Position numbers and translations under genes: made by a program. Positions 1-8,458 of a stretch of DNA of 64,000 nt are shown one piece after another. Origin of the DNA: Glycomyces algeriensis (lineage in GTDB: Bacteria > Actinomycetota > Actinomycetes > Mycobacteriales > Micromonosporaceae). Numbering within the stretch: the stretch's first letter is position 1; each line of letters begins with the position of its first letter. Where the stretch lies: the NCBI RefSeq assembly GCF_027622855.1, contig NZ_JAPZVR010000022.1, forward strand, positions 1 to 64,000. The letters run 5' to 3'. The notes under the pieces are model-generated. The model was not told the origin of the DNA and did no database searches. It saw only the letters and a program-made list of their open reading frames with translations.

Positions 1-85
1 TCCAGGGCGCCAGGTGCGGGTGTTCCTTGATCAGGTCGTCGACCGTCACGTAGAGTGCGGTAGCGAGGGAGTCCAGGTTATTCAA
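1..85 (-). CDS. IS982-type transposase, N-terminal fragment cut by the window edge
   Basis: Reading leftward from a TTG at position 85, the frame stays open to the window edge and gives a peptide with LDSLATALYVTVDDLIKEH followed by PHLAPW. That pattern is the usual amino terminus of actinobacterial IS982-family (IS1647-like) transposases, DDE enzymes that cut and join IS ends. Only about 28 residues are visible, so catalytic residues cannot be checked. No good Shine-Dalgarno precedes the TTG, and the start sits in the loop of a 15-bp hairpin. Recognition is by remembered family pattern; the rest of the element lies outside the window. Confidence 0.6.
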   Translation of the reverse strand, partial: MNNLDSLATALYVTVDDLIKEHPHLAPW

Positions 86-121
86 ACTTGTTGCCACACA
101 ACGAGTCTGGACTCCCTCGCT
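62..121 (-). other. Long hairpin spanning the transposase start
   Basis: Positions 62-76 and 107-121 are perfect 15-nt inverted repeats (arm AGCGAGGGAGTCCAG) around a 30-nt loop that contains the putative TTG start of the transposase; one arm is inside its coding sequence. Such a structure could shield the start when transcription enters from outside the element, as known for some IS elements. It could equally be a terminator for the minus-strand gene that ends at 203, although no U-run follows. Confidence 0.55.
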
Positions 122-202
122 TTCATGTCAACCGCGAGGGGCCCGACCCGACCCCAATCGACCCCTAGGAATCAACCATCTAGTGGAGCCACCGGTGCCG
201 GT

Positions 203-3200
203 CTAGGTGACGGTGACCGAGTCGAACACCGCCGTTCCTGGGTCAGAGCCGTCGTGGGAGGTCACGAAGAGGCCCACCGTGGCTTCTCCGGCGATGGGGG
301 CGGTTCCCAGCAAGGTCCAGGCCTCGCCGTCGGCCGAGTACTCGGCCGTGACCGTGTCACCGGTTCTGGTGAGCCGCAGCCACATCGGTGCGCCTGTGTC
401 TGGTCCGTCGACGTCGGTGTCGAAGGCCGATTGCAGGTGCACGCCGTTCTCGGGCGTTACCATAAGCGCGGCGTAGTCGGACCCGGCGGTGGTGCTGGAT
501 TTGATCATCACCCCGGCTTTCGCCCAGTCGTTCGTGTCCTCCTGCGAGATCACCCGCGCGGTGATCTGGCCGTCGGCCGCGAGCGTTTGGTGGCAGTAGT
601 GGAACTGGTCGGCATCGCCCCAGATGTCGTCGCCCGCGCCCACCACGGTCCAGGTCCCGCCGTCGTACACGGCGTCGCCCGGCATGCTCGGGTCGCCAAC
701 GTCGGCGCACGACCACGGCTCCGGCACCGCTGGCGCGTTGTCCCGGAACGCGATCGAGTCGAACACCGCCGTGCTCGCCTCGCTCCCGTCATGGGAGGTC
801 ACGAAGAGGCCCACAGTCGCCGGGCCCTCCAGCGCGGCGCTGGCGAACGGCTCCCAGGCCAGGCCGTCCGCGGAGTGGTAGGCCGTGACGGTCGCCCCCT
901 CCCGAACGAGGCGCAGCCATACCGGCGCGTCGGCGACCGGGCCGTTCACATCGCGGTCGAAACCGGTCTGGAAGTGCACGCCCTCCGCGGCGGTCGCCAT
1001 GGCCGCCGCATAGTCCGCGCCCTCCTCGGGCGCGGTCTTCATCATCACGCCGGCCTTGGCCCAGTCGTTCGTGTCCTCCAGGGACGCGACTCTGGCGACG
1101 ATCTCGCCGTCGCCCGCGAGCGCCTTGTGGCAGTAGTGGAACTGGTCCGCATCCCCCCAGATGTCGTCCCCCGCGCCGGTCATCGACAGCGTGCCTTCGG
1201 GGTCGAACGACGCCGCCCCCGCGATCGCGGGCTCGCCCACGTCCTCGCATGTCAGCCCCGGGTCCGCCGCCGCGACCTCGACCGAGTCGAAGACCGCCGT
1301 GGAGAACTGCGTGTTGTCGTGCGCGGTCGCGAACAGGCCGACCTGCGCGCTCGTCGACATCGGCACGGTGGCCGAGCCGATCACCGTCCACGCCGAGCCG
1401 TCAGGTGAGAGCTCCGCGGTGAACTCGTCCCCGGCCCGCGTCAGCCGCAGCCACGCCGCGCCCTCGGTGTAGGCGAAGCCGCCGCCGTCGGTGCCGAAGT
1501 CCGCCTGGAAGTGCGCGCCGTGCTCCGGGGTCACCGCGATCGCCGCGTACGTGGCGCCCTCATCGGTGGACTCCTTGATCATGACGCCGGCCTTCGCCCA
1601 CGGGTTCGTGTTCCCCTGGGATGTCAGCCGGGCCGTGATCGACCCGTCCCCGGTGAGCGGCCGGTGCGTGAAGTGGAACTCGTCGGTCTCACCCCAGATG
1701 TCCCAGCCCGCGCCGGTCACCGTGAACTCGCCGTCGTCGAAGCTGCTGAGCCCCAACTGGGTCCGCTCGCCCACGTCCGTGGCCTCCCACGGTGCGGGCG
1801 GGTACGGCAGCTCCTCGAACTGCGCCGTCACTGCCGTGTCCTCGGCGGGCACGGTGAACACGTGCTGCTGCTCGGCGCCCGTGGACCAGCCCGCGAAGTG
1901 GAACCGCGAGCCGTCCGCGTACTGCGTCGACTCCGCGCCGAGCACGTACTCGGTGCCCACCACCATCCGCTTCGTCGCCGTCGTCAAAGGCCGCCCGTCG
2001 AGCGTGAACTCCAGCCCCGGCGGGTCCGTGCCGATCGCGACCTCGACGGTGTTCGGGTGCACGTCGACGAAGGCGGTGTCCGTGAGACCGCCGGCATCGG
2101 TGGCGGTCAACGTGATCCGGTAGAACGTGTTGTCCCCGCCGTGCGGCGCGGTCGGGATCTCGATCTGGCCCGAAGCACCCTCGGCCGGGCCGTAGAACGG
2201 GTGCACATGGTCGGCGTGGTGGAACTGCACGGTCCACGACAGGGAGGCGGCACCGAGCGCGCCGTCCTCCGGGTCGACCGCCGACCCGGTGAAGGCGACG
2301 GTGTCACCGCCGTCGTACGTCAGACCCGCTTCGGGCGTCAGCACCACCGCCTCGGGCCGCGTGTTCCCCACCTGTATCTCCACCGTGGACTGCGCCGACT
2401 TCTCGCCGTCCGAGACTGTCAGGACGGCCTGGTAGACCCCGTCCGCGACGTAGGTGTGCGCGGGGTTCGCCTCGGTCGAGGCCTCCCCGTCCCCGAAGTC
2501 CCACGAGTACTCGAGCGGATCCCCGTCCGCATCCGAGGAGCCCGCCGAAGAGAACGCCACTGCCAAAGGCGCGTAACCGTTGTCCGGCGTCGCCGCCGCC
2601 TCCGCGACCGGGGTCCGGTTTCCGCCCGAGGGCGCGATCCGGTACAGCTCACCGGGGTAGATGTTCAGCTGGTAGAGCGCACCGTCCGGGCCGGTCTGCA
2701 GCTCCACGGGCGTCCCCGCCTCGGTGTCGAAGTCGTGCACCGACACCACGGACTCGAACGCCTCGTCCATGACCAGGTACTTCACGAACCCGAGCGTGTA
2801 GTCCGCGAAGAACACCGCCTGCTCGTACTCCTCGCCGAGCAGCCCGCCCTCGTACACCTCCACAGCCGAGATCGAGCCCGCGCTGGCGGGCGGCTCGGTG
2901 TGCGGGTAGGCGTACACCGGCTGCGCGTACGGGCAGTCCGCGCACACCCCCTCGACGTGCGGCCACCCGTAGTTCGCGCCGCGCTCGATGAGGTTGAGCT
3001 CCTCCCACTCGGAGCCGCCCACGTCACCGGCCAGCATGCTCCCCGCGTTCGGTCCACTGGGGACGAAGTCCCACCGGAACGAGTTCCGCAGCCCGTACGC
3101 CCACACCGAGGGCTCAGCCCCCGGCGTGTCCGCGAACGGGTTGTCCGGCGGGATCGAGCCGTCAGCGTTGATCCGGTGCATCTTGCCGTGCACGTTGCCC

Positions 3201-3733
3201 AGGTTCGGCGGGTTCTGGTTGTTCGTGTTCATCCCGAGTGTCCAGTACAGCTTCCCGTCCGGACCGAACTTGACGCTCCCGGAGTGGTGGAACACGTTCG
3301 CGTCCTGCTGCGACTGCAGCAGCACCAGCTCCGAGCCCGGGTCGATCTCGTGCCCGGTCATCGTGAAGCGGCTCAACCGGTCCAGGTTGTCCGCCGCCGT
3401 GTACCCCACGTACACGTACCCGTTCGACGCGAAGTCCGGGTCCAACTCCAGGCCCAGGAGCCCCCGCTCGTCAGAGCCGGCCGTGGCCAGCTCGATCAGC
3501 GGATGCTCGTGCAGCGCACCGTCGTGCACGAGCTCGATCGCCCCGTTCTTCTCCGCGATCAGCACGTCCCCGTCCGGCGTGAACCGGAACGCGGTCGGCT
3601 CCTCCAGCCCGCCCACCACGAGCAGCCTCTCGAACTCCACCGGGGGCGCGGCCCGCGCGACCTCCGGCACCACCAAAAGCGCGGCTCCCACCAGCGCTCC
3701 GACCGCCAAGCGGCCCAAGCGTTCACCGAGCAC
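203..3733 (-). CDS. Secreted PQQ-type sugar dehydrogenase-like protein with PKD domain and three DUF1349-like modules
   Basis: A 1176-residue exported protein. Residues 1-29 are a Sec-type signal peptide ending ARA. Residues about 30-370 form the glucose/sorbosone dehydrogenase beta-propeller fold (motifs RGLLGLELDPDF, GPDGKLYWTLG, YGLRNSFRWDF). A PKD domain (about 375-455, WDFGDG) and Ig-like linkers follow, then three tandem copies of about 170 residues (from about 650, 835 and 1005) sharing DIWG, FHY, WAKAGVMIK and AVFDS motifs, as in DUF1349/concanavalin-like modules. The substrate cannot be read from sequence; the propeller suggests PQQ-dependent oxidation of a sugar, and the tail suggests carbohydrate or surface binding. 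The GTG start overlaps the upstream glycosyltransferase by 11 nt, so it is the last gene of a coupled operon. Confidence 0.85.
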   Translation of the reverse strand: MLGERLGRLAVGALVGAALLVVPEVARAAPPVEFERLLVVGGLEEPTAFRFTPDGDVLIAEKNGAIELVHDGALHEHPLIELATAGSDERGLLGLELDPDFASNGYVYVGYTAADNLDRLSRFTMTGHEIDPGSELVLLQSQQDANVFHHSGSVKFGPDGKLYWTLGMNTNNQNPPNLGNVHGKMHRINADGSIPPDNPFADTPGAEPSVWAYGLRNSFRWDFVPSGPNAGSMLAGDVGGSEWEELNLIERGANYGWPHVEGVCADCPYAQPVYAYPHTEPPASAGSISAVEVYEGGLLGEEYEQAVFFADYTLGFVKYLVMDEAFESVVSVHDFDTEAGTPVELQTGPDGALYQLNIYPGELYRIAPSGGNRTPVAEAAATPDNGYAPLAVAFSSAGSSDADGDPLEYSWDFGDGEASTEANPAHTYVADGVYQAVLTVSDGEKSAQSTVEIQVGNTRPEAVVLTPEAGLTYDGGDTVAFTGSAVDPEDGALGAASLSWTVQFHHADHVHPFYGPAEGASGQIEIPTAPHGGDNTFYRITLTATDAGGLTDTAFVDVHPNTVEVAIGTDPPGLEFTLDGRPLTTATKRMVVGTEYVLGAESTQYADGSRFHFAGWSTGAEQQHVFTVPAEDTAVTAQFEELPYPPAPWEATDVGERTQLGLSSFDDGEFTVTGAGWDIWGETDEFHFTHRPLTGDGSITARLTSQGNTNPWAKAGVMIKESTDEGATYAAIAVTPEHGAHFQADFGTDGGGFAYTEGAAWLRLTRAGDEFTAELSPDGSAWTVIGSATVPMSTSAQVGLFATAHDNTQFSTAVFDSVEVAAADPGLTCEDVGEPAIAGAASFDPEGTLSMTGAGDDIWGDADQFHYCHKALAGDGEIVARVASLEDTNDWAKAGVMMKTAPEEGADYAAAMATAAEGVHFQTGFDRDVNGPVADAPVWLRLVREGATVTAYHSADGLAWEPFASAALEGPATVGLFVTSHDGSEASTAVFDSIAFRDNAPAVPEPWSCADVGDPSMPGDAVYDGGTWTVVGAGDDIWGDADQFHYCHQTLAADGQITARVISQEDTNDWAKAGVMIKSSTTAGSDYAALMVTPENGVHLQSAFDTDVDGPDTGAPMWLRLTRTGDTVTAEYSADGEAWTLLGTAPIAGEATVGLFVTSHDGSDPGTAVFDSVTVT

Positions 3734-5162
3734 GAACGACCTCCTCTTCCACCTCGTCCGACGTGTCGAGCCCGTGTTCCGTGAGCTCCCAGAAATGGCG
3801 CTTGCTGGGCTGCAGCAGCTGCCCGAGTGCCTTGTACGCCGCCACGCTCATCAGCCCCCAGTACAGGGGCACCGTGAGCATCGCCCGCACCGCCGCGTAG
3901 AGCCCCCGCTTGAGGCAGCCGAGCATCAGCGCGTAGCACATGAGCGCGTTGCCCGCGATCATCGCGAACATGCCTCCATAAAGGACGACCGGTGGAAACA
4001 GCGGCTCCATCCACTGCGGTCCGAACACGAAGTACGACAAGGTCAGCGCCCACATCAGCGGGTTGATCAGCGTCGTCACCGTCGAGAATCCGAGCGTCAG
4101 GTGGATCGCCAGGGTCTTGCGGGTCCCCAGCTCCCGCCACAGCTTCACCGGCTCCCGCGAGTGCACCAGCCAGGTCTGCATGTACCCCTTGATCCAGCGG
4201 CTGCGCTGGCGGATCCAGTTGCCCAGACGCGAGTTGGCCTCCTCCTCGGTGACCGAGACGAACATCCGCACGTCCCAGCCGCGCCGGGCGATGCGGATGC
4301 CGAGGTCGGCGTCCTCAGTGACGTTGTACGGGTCCCACCCGCCGAGGTCGCGCAGCGCGTCGATGCGGAAGTGGTTCGACGTGCCGCCCAAGGGGATCGC
4401 GAGCCGGTGGCGGTCCATGCCGTGCAGGGTCAGGCTGAAGTTCGTGGCGTACTCGGCGGAGAAGCACCGGGTCAGCCAGTTCGTCCAGGGGTTCCAGTAC
4501 TGGAGCTCGGCCTGCACGCACACCACCCGGTCGGGCAGCACCCGGAACGCCAGCGCGGCCTTGCGCAGCTGGTCGGTGTCGGGCCGGTCCTCGGCGTCGA
4601 AGATGACGCAGAGCTCGCCGGTGGCGCGGGCCAGGCCCACGTTGCAGGCCTTGGGCTTCGTCTTCGGCAGCGTGTCGGGGACGACGACGGTCTTGAAGGC
4701 CGGGCCGAGTCCCTGCGCGGCGAGCGCGGTGCGGGTCTCGCCGTCGTCGGCTTCGACGAGCAGCAGGATCTCGAGCTTGTCGGCGGGGTAGTCGAGGGCG
4801 GAGAGGCGGCGGACGAGCCCGGGGACGACGGCGGCCTCGCGGTACAGCGGCACGAGGACCGTGTACCGGGGGAGCTCTGTGTCCGGGAACGTCTGCAGCG
4901 CACCGGGTTCGAAGCGCATGGCGGTGGAGCGGCCGGAGCCGAGGACCATCGCGAGCTTGAAGCCGATCACGGCGAGGTACAGGACGATGAGGGCGAACAT
5001 GCCGCCCTGGGCCCACTGGAGCGGGCTGGGCCCGAAGCCGGTGAGCAGGTCGAGGGCGATGGCGGCGGCGATGAAGCCGACGACGCCGATCCCGAGGGCG
5101 GCCTGGCCGGGGGAGAGGAGGCTCTGCGCGCTGAGGCCGGGGGGCGGGGCGTCCGGGTTCAC
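3723..5162 (-). CDS. Membrane-bound processive family 2 glycosyltransferase
   Basis: A 479-residue enzyme with two membrane segments near residues 20-40 and 50-73, a cytosolic GT2 domain and about four membrane segments at the carboxyl end. The GT2 signature residues are visible: EADD (137-140), DAED (189-192), TED (282-284) and QRSRW (319-323), the last typical of processive synthases such as cellulose and hyaluronan synthases. It should add sugars from an activated donor at the inner membrane face, perhaps extruding a glycan. The GTG start is placed at 5162 because it overlaps the stop of the upstream gene in a GTGA, giving translational coupling; an open frame further upstream is a shadow of that gene. 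Confidence 0.85.
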   Translation of the reverse strand: MNPDAPPPGLSAQSLLSPGQAALGIGVVGFIAAAIALDLLTGFGPSPLQWAQGGMFALIVLYLAVIGFKLAMVLGSGRSTAMRFEPGALQTFPDTELPRYTVLVPLYREAAVVPGLVRRLSALDYPADKLEILLLVEADDGETRTALAAQGLGPAFKTVVVPDTLPKTKPKACNVGLARATGELCVIFDAEDRPDTDQLRKAALAFRVLPDRVVCVQAELQYWNPWTNWLTRCFSAEYATNFSLTLHGMDRHRLAIPLGGTSNHFRIDALRDLGGWDPYNVTEDADLGIRIARRGWDVRMFVSVTEEEANSRLGNWIRQRSRWIKGYMQTWLVHSREPVKLWRELGTRKTLAIHLTLGFSTVTTLINPLMWALTLSYFVFGPQWMEPLFPPVVLYGGMFAMIAGNALMCYALMLGCLKRGLYAAVRAMLTVPLYWGLMSVAAYKALGQLLQPSKRHFWELTEHGLDTSDEVEEEVVRAR

Positions 5163-7510
5163 TCCGCACCTCCGTCTTCGGCGCGGTAGACGAGGCGGTC
5201 GCCCCGGTCGTAGACGAGCTCGTAGTGGTCGTCGAGGACCTCGGTGCCCCAGAGGGCCTCCCAGACGTCGTCCTCGCTGCCGGGGGTGGCGCGCATGTAG
5301 ATCCATTCCACGCCCGCCGCGTGCGGGTCGGCGAGCGAGGTCTCCCAGATCAGGTAGGAGCCTTCGTAGACGAGGGAGCCGGTGGGCACCTGGGACTCGA
5401 AGGTCACGGACTCGTTCTCGAAGGACATCATGAGGGTGGTGCCGCCGTCGTGGTGGTCGCGCAGCCACTCGGAGACGGCGGCGTTGTCGACCTCCCACCC
5501 GCTGGCGCGGTACTCGACGGCCTCGTCGAGGGTGACCGCGCCGTCGACGGCGACCGTGGCGCCCGCGACGGCGGCCGCCGCGAGGGTCCCGGCGGCGAGG
5601 CGCCGCCCGGGGAGGCGCTTGGCGAGGGTGCCGATGAGGAATCCGGCGAAGACGGCGGCGGGGATGAGCATGATGAGCCCGAAGCGCACGTTGTAGAGCG
5701 CGCCCATGACCTCCTTGACGTGGAGGGGCCGTTCGCCGGTGTAGAGCGCCCAGACGAAGAACGGCGCGAACACGAGCATGGCGTAGGGCACGAGTGTTTT
5801 CGACCGGAGCCGCTTCTGGACCGCGTAGAGAATGAGTCCGGCGACGCCCATGGCCGCTGTGGCGATGCCGAGGTTGTGAAGGGACGCGAGGCCGTACGAC
5901 TCGGCGGCGGTGGGCAGCGAGCCGACGTTGGCCTCGCCTGCGGAGACCCACAGGGAGGAGTCGCCGTACTCGCCGGACTTCCAGTTCAGGGGGTCGCCGA
6001 AGATGGCGAGATTCCAGGCCAGCCAGCCGATGATCCCGGCGCCGGCGACGAACCCGAAGACGACGACCGAGCCTTCGGTGTGGGAGTACCGCCGGTGGCG
6101 GCGCAGCGAGACGAAGGCGACGATCGCGCCGGCGACGAGGCAGAGGATCCAGCCCTCGTAGCGGGTGAGGGTCGCGGCGAGGACGGCGCCGGACGCGAGC
6201 GAGAGGTCCCGCAGGCGGCCTTCGGTGCACCATTCGTGCAGGTAGTGGAGGGCGACGATCGCGCACGCGAACAGCAGCAGCTCGGTCATGGCCGTGGCCT
6301 GGAGGTACAGCACGTTCGGGTTGAGCGCGAAGAGCCCGGCGGCGGTGAGGCCGCCGGCCCAGTGGCCCGAGAGCGACCGGGCGTGGGTGAACAGGAACTT
6401 CACGGCGACCACGTAGGACACCATGGAGACGAACGCCCCGGCGAACCCGTTGAGGTACAGCCCTTCCCAGACCGCGAGCGGCGCTGAGAGCAGGTGCGGG
6501 AGCGGGAGCCAGACGCCGCCGAGCTGGGCCAGCCCGGCCGTGGGGCTGTCGACGACGCGGCGGGCGATGAGCAGGTGCGAGTTGGCGTCCTTGTACGCCA
6601 GGAGGTACCCGTGGTCGGCGAAGTAGAGGTAGGCGGCGACCGCGGCGATGCAGGCGGCGAGGGCGACGAGGGCCGCGCCGGGGTCCCTGGGGGAGGCGAG
6701 GCGCCGGACCCAGCCGAGGCGGCGGGCGTCGCGGACCATGTGGCCGTAGACGACCGCGAGGCTGATGAGGGATCTGGCGACGACGGAGAGGTTCGCGCCG
6801 GTCTGCTCGCCGTGCTCGCGCGGGTAGTGCTCGACGGGGTGCTCGACGATGCGGGCGCCGTCGCCGCTGATGCGGCACAGGAGTTCGGGGGAGATCGCGG
6901 CGGCTTCGCCGCTGAGCCGGAGGTCCTGCAGGAGCGAGCGGTCGATGAGCTTGTAGGCGCAGTCGACGTCGCGGCCGGGGACCTGCAGCAGCGTCTTGCA
7001 CAGCAGGGTCCAGACTTTGGCGTTGAGGCGGCGGCGCCACGGGTCGGCGCGCCGGCGGCGGTACCCGATGACCGCGTCGGCGCGCTCCTCTTTCTTGAAC
7101 TCGCGCAGGCGCACCAGGTCGTCGGCGTGGAACTGGCAGTCGGCGTCGGTCAGCAGGATCTCGCGGAACCCGGTGCGGCGCAAGGCGGTCTCGAGGCCGG
7201 TGCGCACGGCGGCGCCGTAGCCCTGGTTGCGTTCGTGGTGGACGGCGATGACGCGGGCCGGGTGGGCCTCGGCGAGCCGGTCGATGATCGCTCCGGTGCG
7301 GTCGTCGCTGCCGTCGTCGACGACGATGACGGCGTGGGGGATGCCTTCGCGCACCAGGGTGGACAGGAAGTCCTGAACCGTGGCGGCGACGTTCGCCTCC
7401 TCGCGGAAGGCGGGCATGACCACGGCGACGCCGTCAGTCGGCGGCGGGGCCGCCGTTCGGACCGGGGAGTGCTGCGGCTGGTCGGCGATGATCGTCAAGG
7501 GAAGCTCCAA
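5159..7510 (-). CDS. Fusion of a DPM1-like GT2 with a polytopic GT-C (family 39-like) glycosyltransferase
   Basis: Residues about 28-245 are a polyprenyl-phosphate sugar synthase-like GT2 domain with MPAFREE, DDGSDD (65-70), TDADCQ (121-126) and a conserved ERNQGYGAAVRTGL loop. Residues about 265-780 carry around ten hydrophobic segments and resemble ArnT/PMT-type enzymes that take sugars from polyprenyl phosphate on the outer membrane face. One polypeptide may therefore make and use a lipid-linked sugar donor. The start is uncertain: TTG at 7510, or the TTG at 7498, which has GGAG six nt upstream. The gene overlaps gtrA by 65-77 nt and the next glycosyltransferase by 4 nt. Confidence 0.8.
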   Translation of the reverse strand: MELPLTIIADQPQHSPVRTAAPPPTDGVAVVMPAFREEANVAATVQDFLSTLVREGIPHAVIVVDDGSDDRTGAIIDRLAEAHPARVIAVHHERNQGYGAAVRTGLETALRRTGFREILLTDADCQFHADDLVRLREFKKEERADAVIGYRRRRADPWRRRLNAKVWTLLCKTLLQVPGRDVDCAYKLIDRSLLQDLRLSGEAAAISPELLCRISGDGARIVEHPVEHYPREHGEQTGANLSVVARSLISLAVVYGHMVRDARRLGWVRRLASPRDPGAALVALAACIAAVAAYLYFADHGYLLAYKDANSHLLIARRVVDSPTAGLAQLGGVWLPLPHLLSAPLAVWEGLYLNGFAGAFVSMVSYVVAVKFLFTHARSLSGHWAGGLTAAGLFALNPNVLYLQATAMTELLLFACAIVALHYLHEWCTEGRLRDLSLASGAVLAATLTRYEGWILCLVAGAIVAFVSLRRHRRYSHTEGSVVVFGFVAGAGIIGWLAWNLAIFGDPLNWKSGEYGDSSLWVSAGEANVGSLPTAAESYGLASLHNLGIATAAMGVAGLILYAVQKRLRSKTLVPYAMLVFAPFFVWALYTGERPLHVKEVMGALYNVRFGLIMLIPAAVFAGFLIGTLAKRLPGRRLAAGTLAAAAVAGATVAVDGAVTLDEAVEYRASGWEVDNAAVSEWLRDHHDGGTTLMMSFENESVTFESQVPTGSLVYEGSYLIWETSLADPHAAGVEWIYMRATPGSEDDVWEALWGTEVLDDHYELVYDRGDRLVYRAEDGGAE

Positions 7511-7934
7511 AGTGGTCGGTATGGGTCGCCTTGCGGCGGCGGAAGACGAGGTGGTCGCTGGCGAGGTAGGTGAGGAGGGCCCCGGCGCACACGGCCACGG
7601 CCGCGGCCGCCACCGGCGGCGCGAAGCGCGAGACGAGCGCGAACACGGCGGTGTTGCAGGCCAGGCTGATCGCGACGGTGACCTGGAACGAGGCCCAGCG
7701 CGCCGTGACGGACCGCGCCCCCGGTTCGGGGAGGCGGCGGTCGGCCCAGGTGAAGGCGGAGCTCAGCAGGAAGTTGAGCTGCGCCGAGGCGAGGAACCCG
7801 GCCGCGTTCGCGGCCGTGTCCGGTACACCGGCCTCGCGGAGGGCGAGGAGGATCCCCGCCTGTATCGCGAAACAGGTGGCTCCGACGATTGAGAATCGGG
7901 CGAGCCGCTTTATCGGCGGCCGGTGCCGATGCAT
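7434..7934 (-). CDS. GtrA-like membrane protein
   Basis: A 166-residue protein with four predicted membrane helices and the GtrA family pattern (RFSIVGATCFAIQAGILLAL near the start, NFLLSSAFTW in the middle, LASDHLVFR near the end). GtrA proteins are thought to help flip undecaprenyl- or decaprenyl-phosphate sugars across the membrane. ATG at 7934 is preferred because GGAGG lies 8 nt upstream; an upstream ATG at 7949 has no such site. It is the first gene of the coupled minus-strand operon, consistent with supplying lipid-linked sugar to the GT-C domain encoded next. Confidence 0.85.
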   Translation of the reverse strand: MHRHRPPIKRLARFSIVGATCFAIQAGILLALREAGVPDTAANAAGFLASAQLNFLLSSAFTWADRRLPEPGARSVTARWASFQVTVAISLACNTAVFALVSRFAPPVAAAAVAVCAGALLTYLASDHLVFRRRKATHTDHFGASLDDHRRPAAALPGPNGGPAAD

Positions 7935-8458
7935 TTGATTGGCCTCCATTGGGCACGGCGGATAGGCGCATCGACTCATCCTCAATGGAAAAGGCCGTGC
8001 GTGTGGAATATGGGTTTTCGCATTGCTCTGGGAAGGGGCCGCGGGGGCGCCGACGCCTGCGGATCTTGCTGTCACGGAACGGGTTGCACTGACCACGCTA
8101 GCGGAGATTCGGCTGGTAATGGGGCCCCGGAGGCTTACGTCTCTGTTACGTTCAGTCATCGCCGGCCGACAAATGTCCTTTTTGCGCGGTAGGGAATTCA
8201 TCCCAGGTCGTGCGTTTCCGATTGAATCGGGCAACTCGCGGTAACAATGTGGTGGGAGGCGAGTCGAATTGCCGACAGAAAGAGCCACTCGTTCGGGGGA
8301 TGACGGCGGAGTAACTTTATCGAGTTCCGGGAAAATGTGAAACTCTTTGTTCTTATGCCGGTTATACGAAGGGTCTTTACAAGGGCGCGAATCTGTGGAA
8401 ATATCGAAATGATTCGATCGCGCCCCCGCCCTCGGGGGTGCTCGTGAAGGAGACGACG
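7935..8458. other. Divergent intergenic region between gtrA and the GH43 gene
   Basis: About 520 nt without a convincing gene. Its right half (8240-8420) is clearly less GC-rich than its surroundings, as expected for promoter DNA, and holds a palindrome at 8403-8418. I could not fix a single promoter for either flanking gene. Confidence 0.6.
8403..8418. promoter_or_regulatory. Candidate operator upstream of the GH43 gene
   Basis: ATCGAA-ATGA-TTCGAT is a perfect 6-bp inverted repeat with a 4-nt spacer, 40 nt before the start of the secreted glycoside hydrolase. It would suit a dimeric regulator, but no matching regulator is encoded nearby. Confidence 0.35.

Noticed and set aside
14-1408. Long plus-strand frame antisense to the secreted dehydrogenase
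   Set aside because: Its protein is Arg/His/Val-rich shadow composition, and the minus-strand gene has clear domains over the same bases.
1511-5189. Plus-strand frames of about 730-760 codons antisense to the dehydrogenase and GT2
   Set aside because: Shadows of strongly biased third positions; no start signal or family resemblance.
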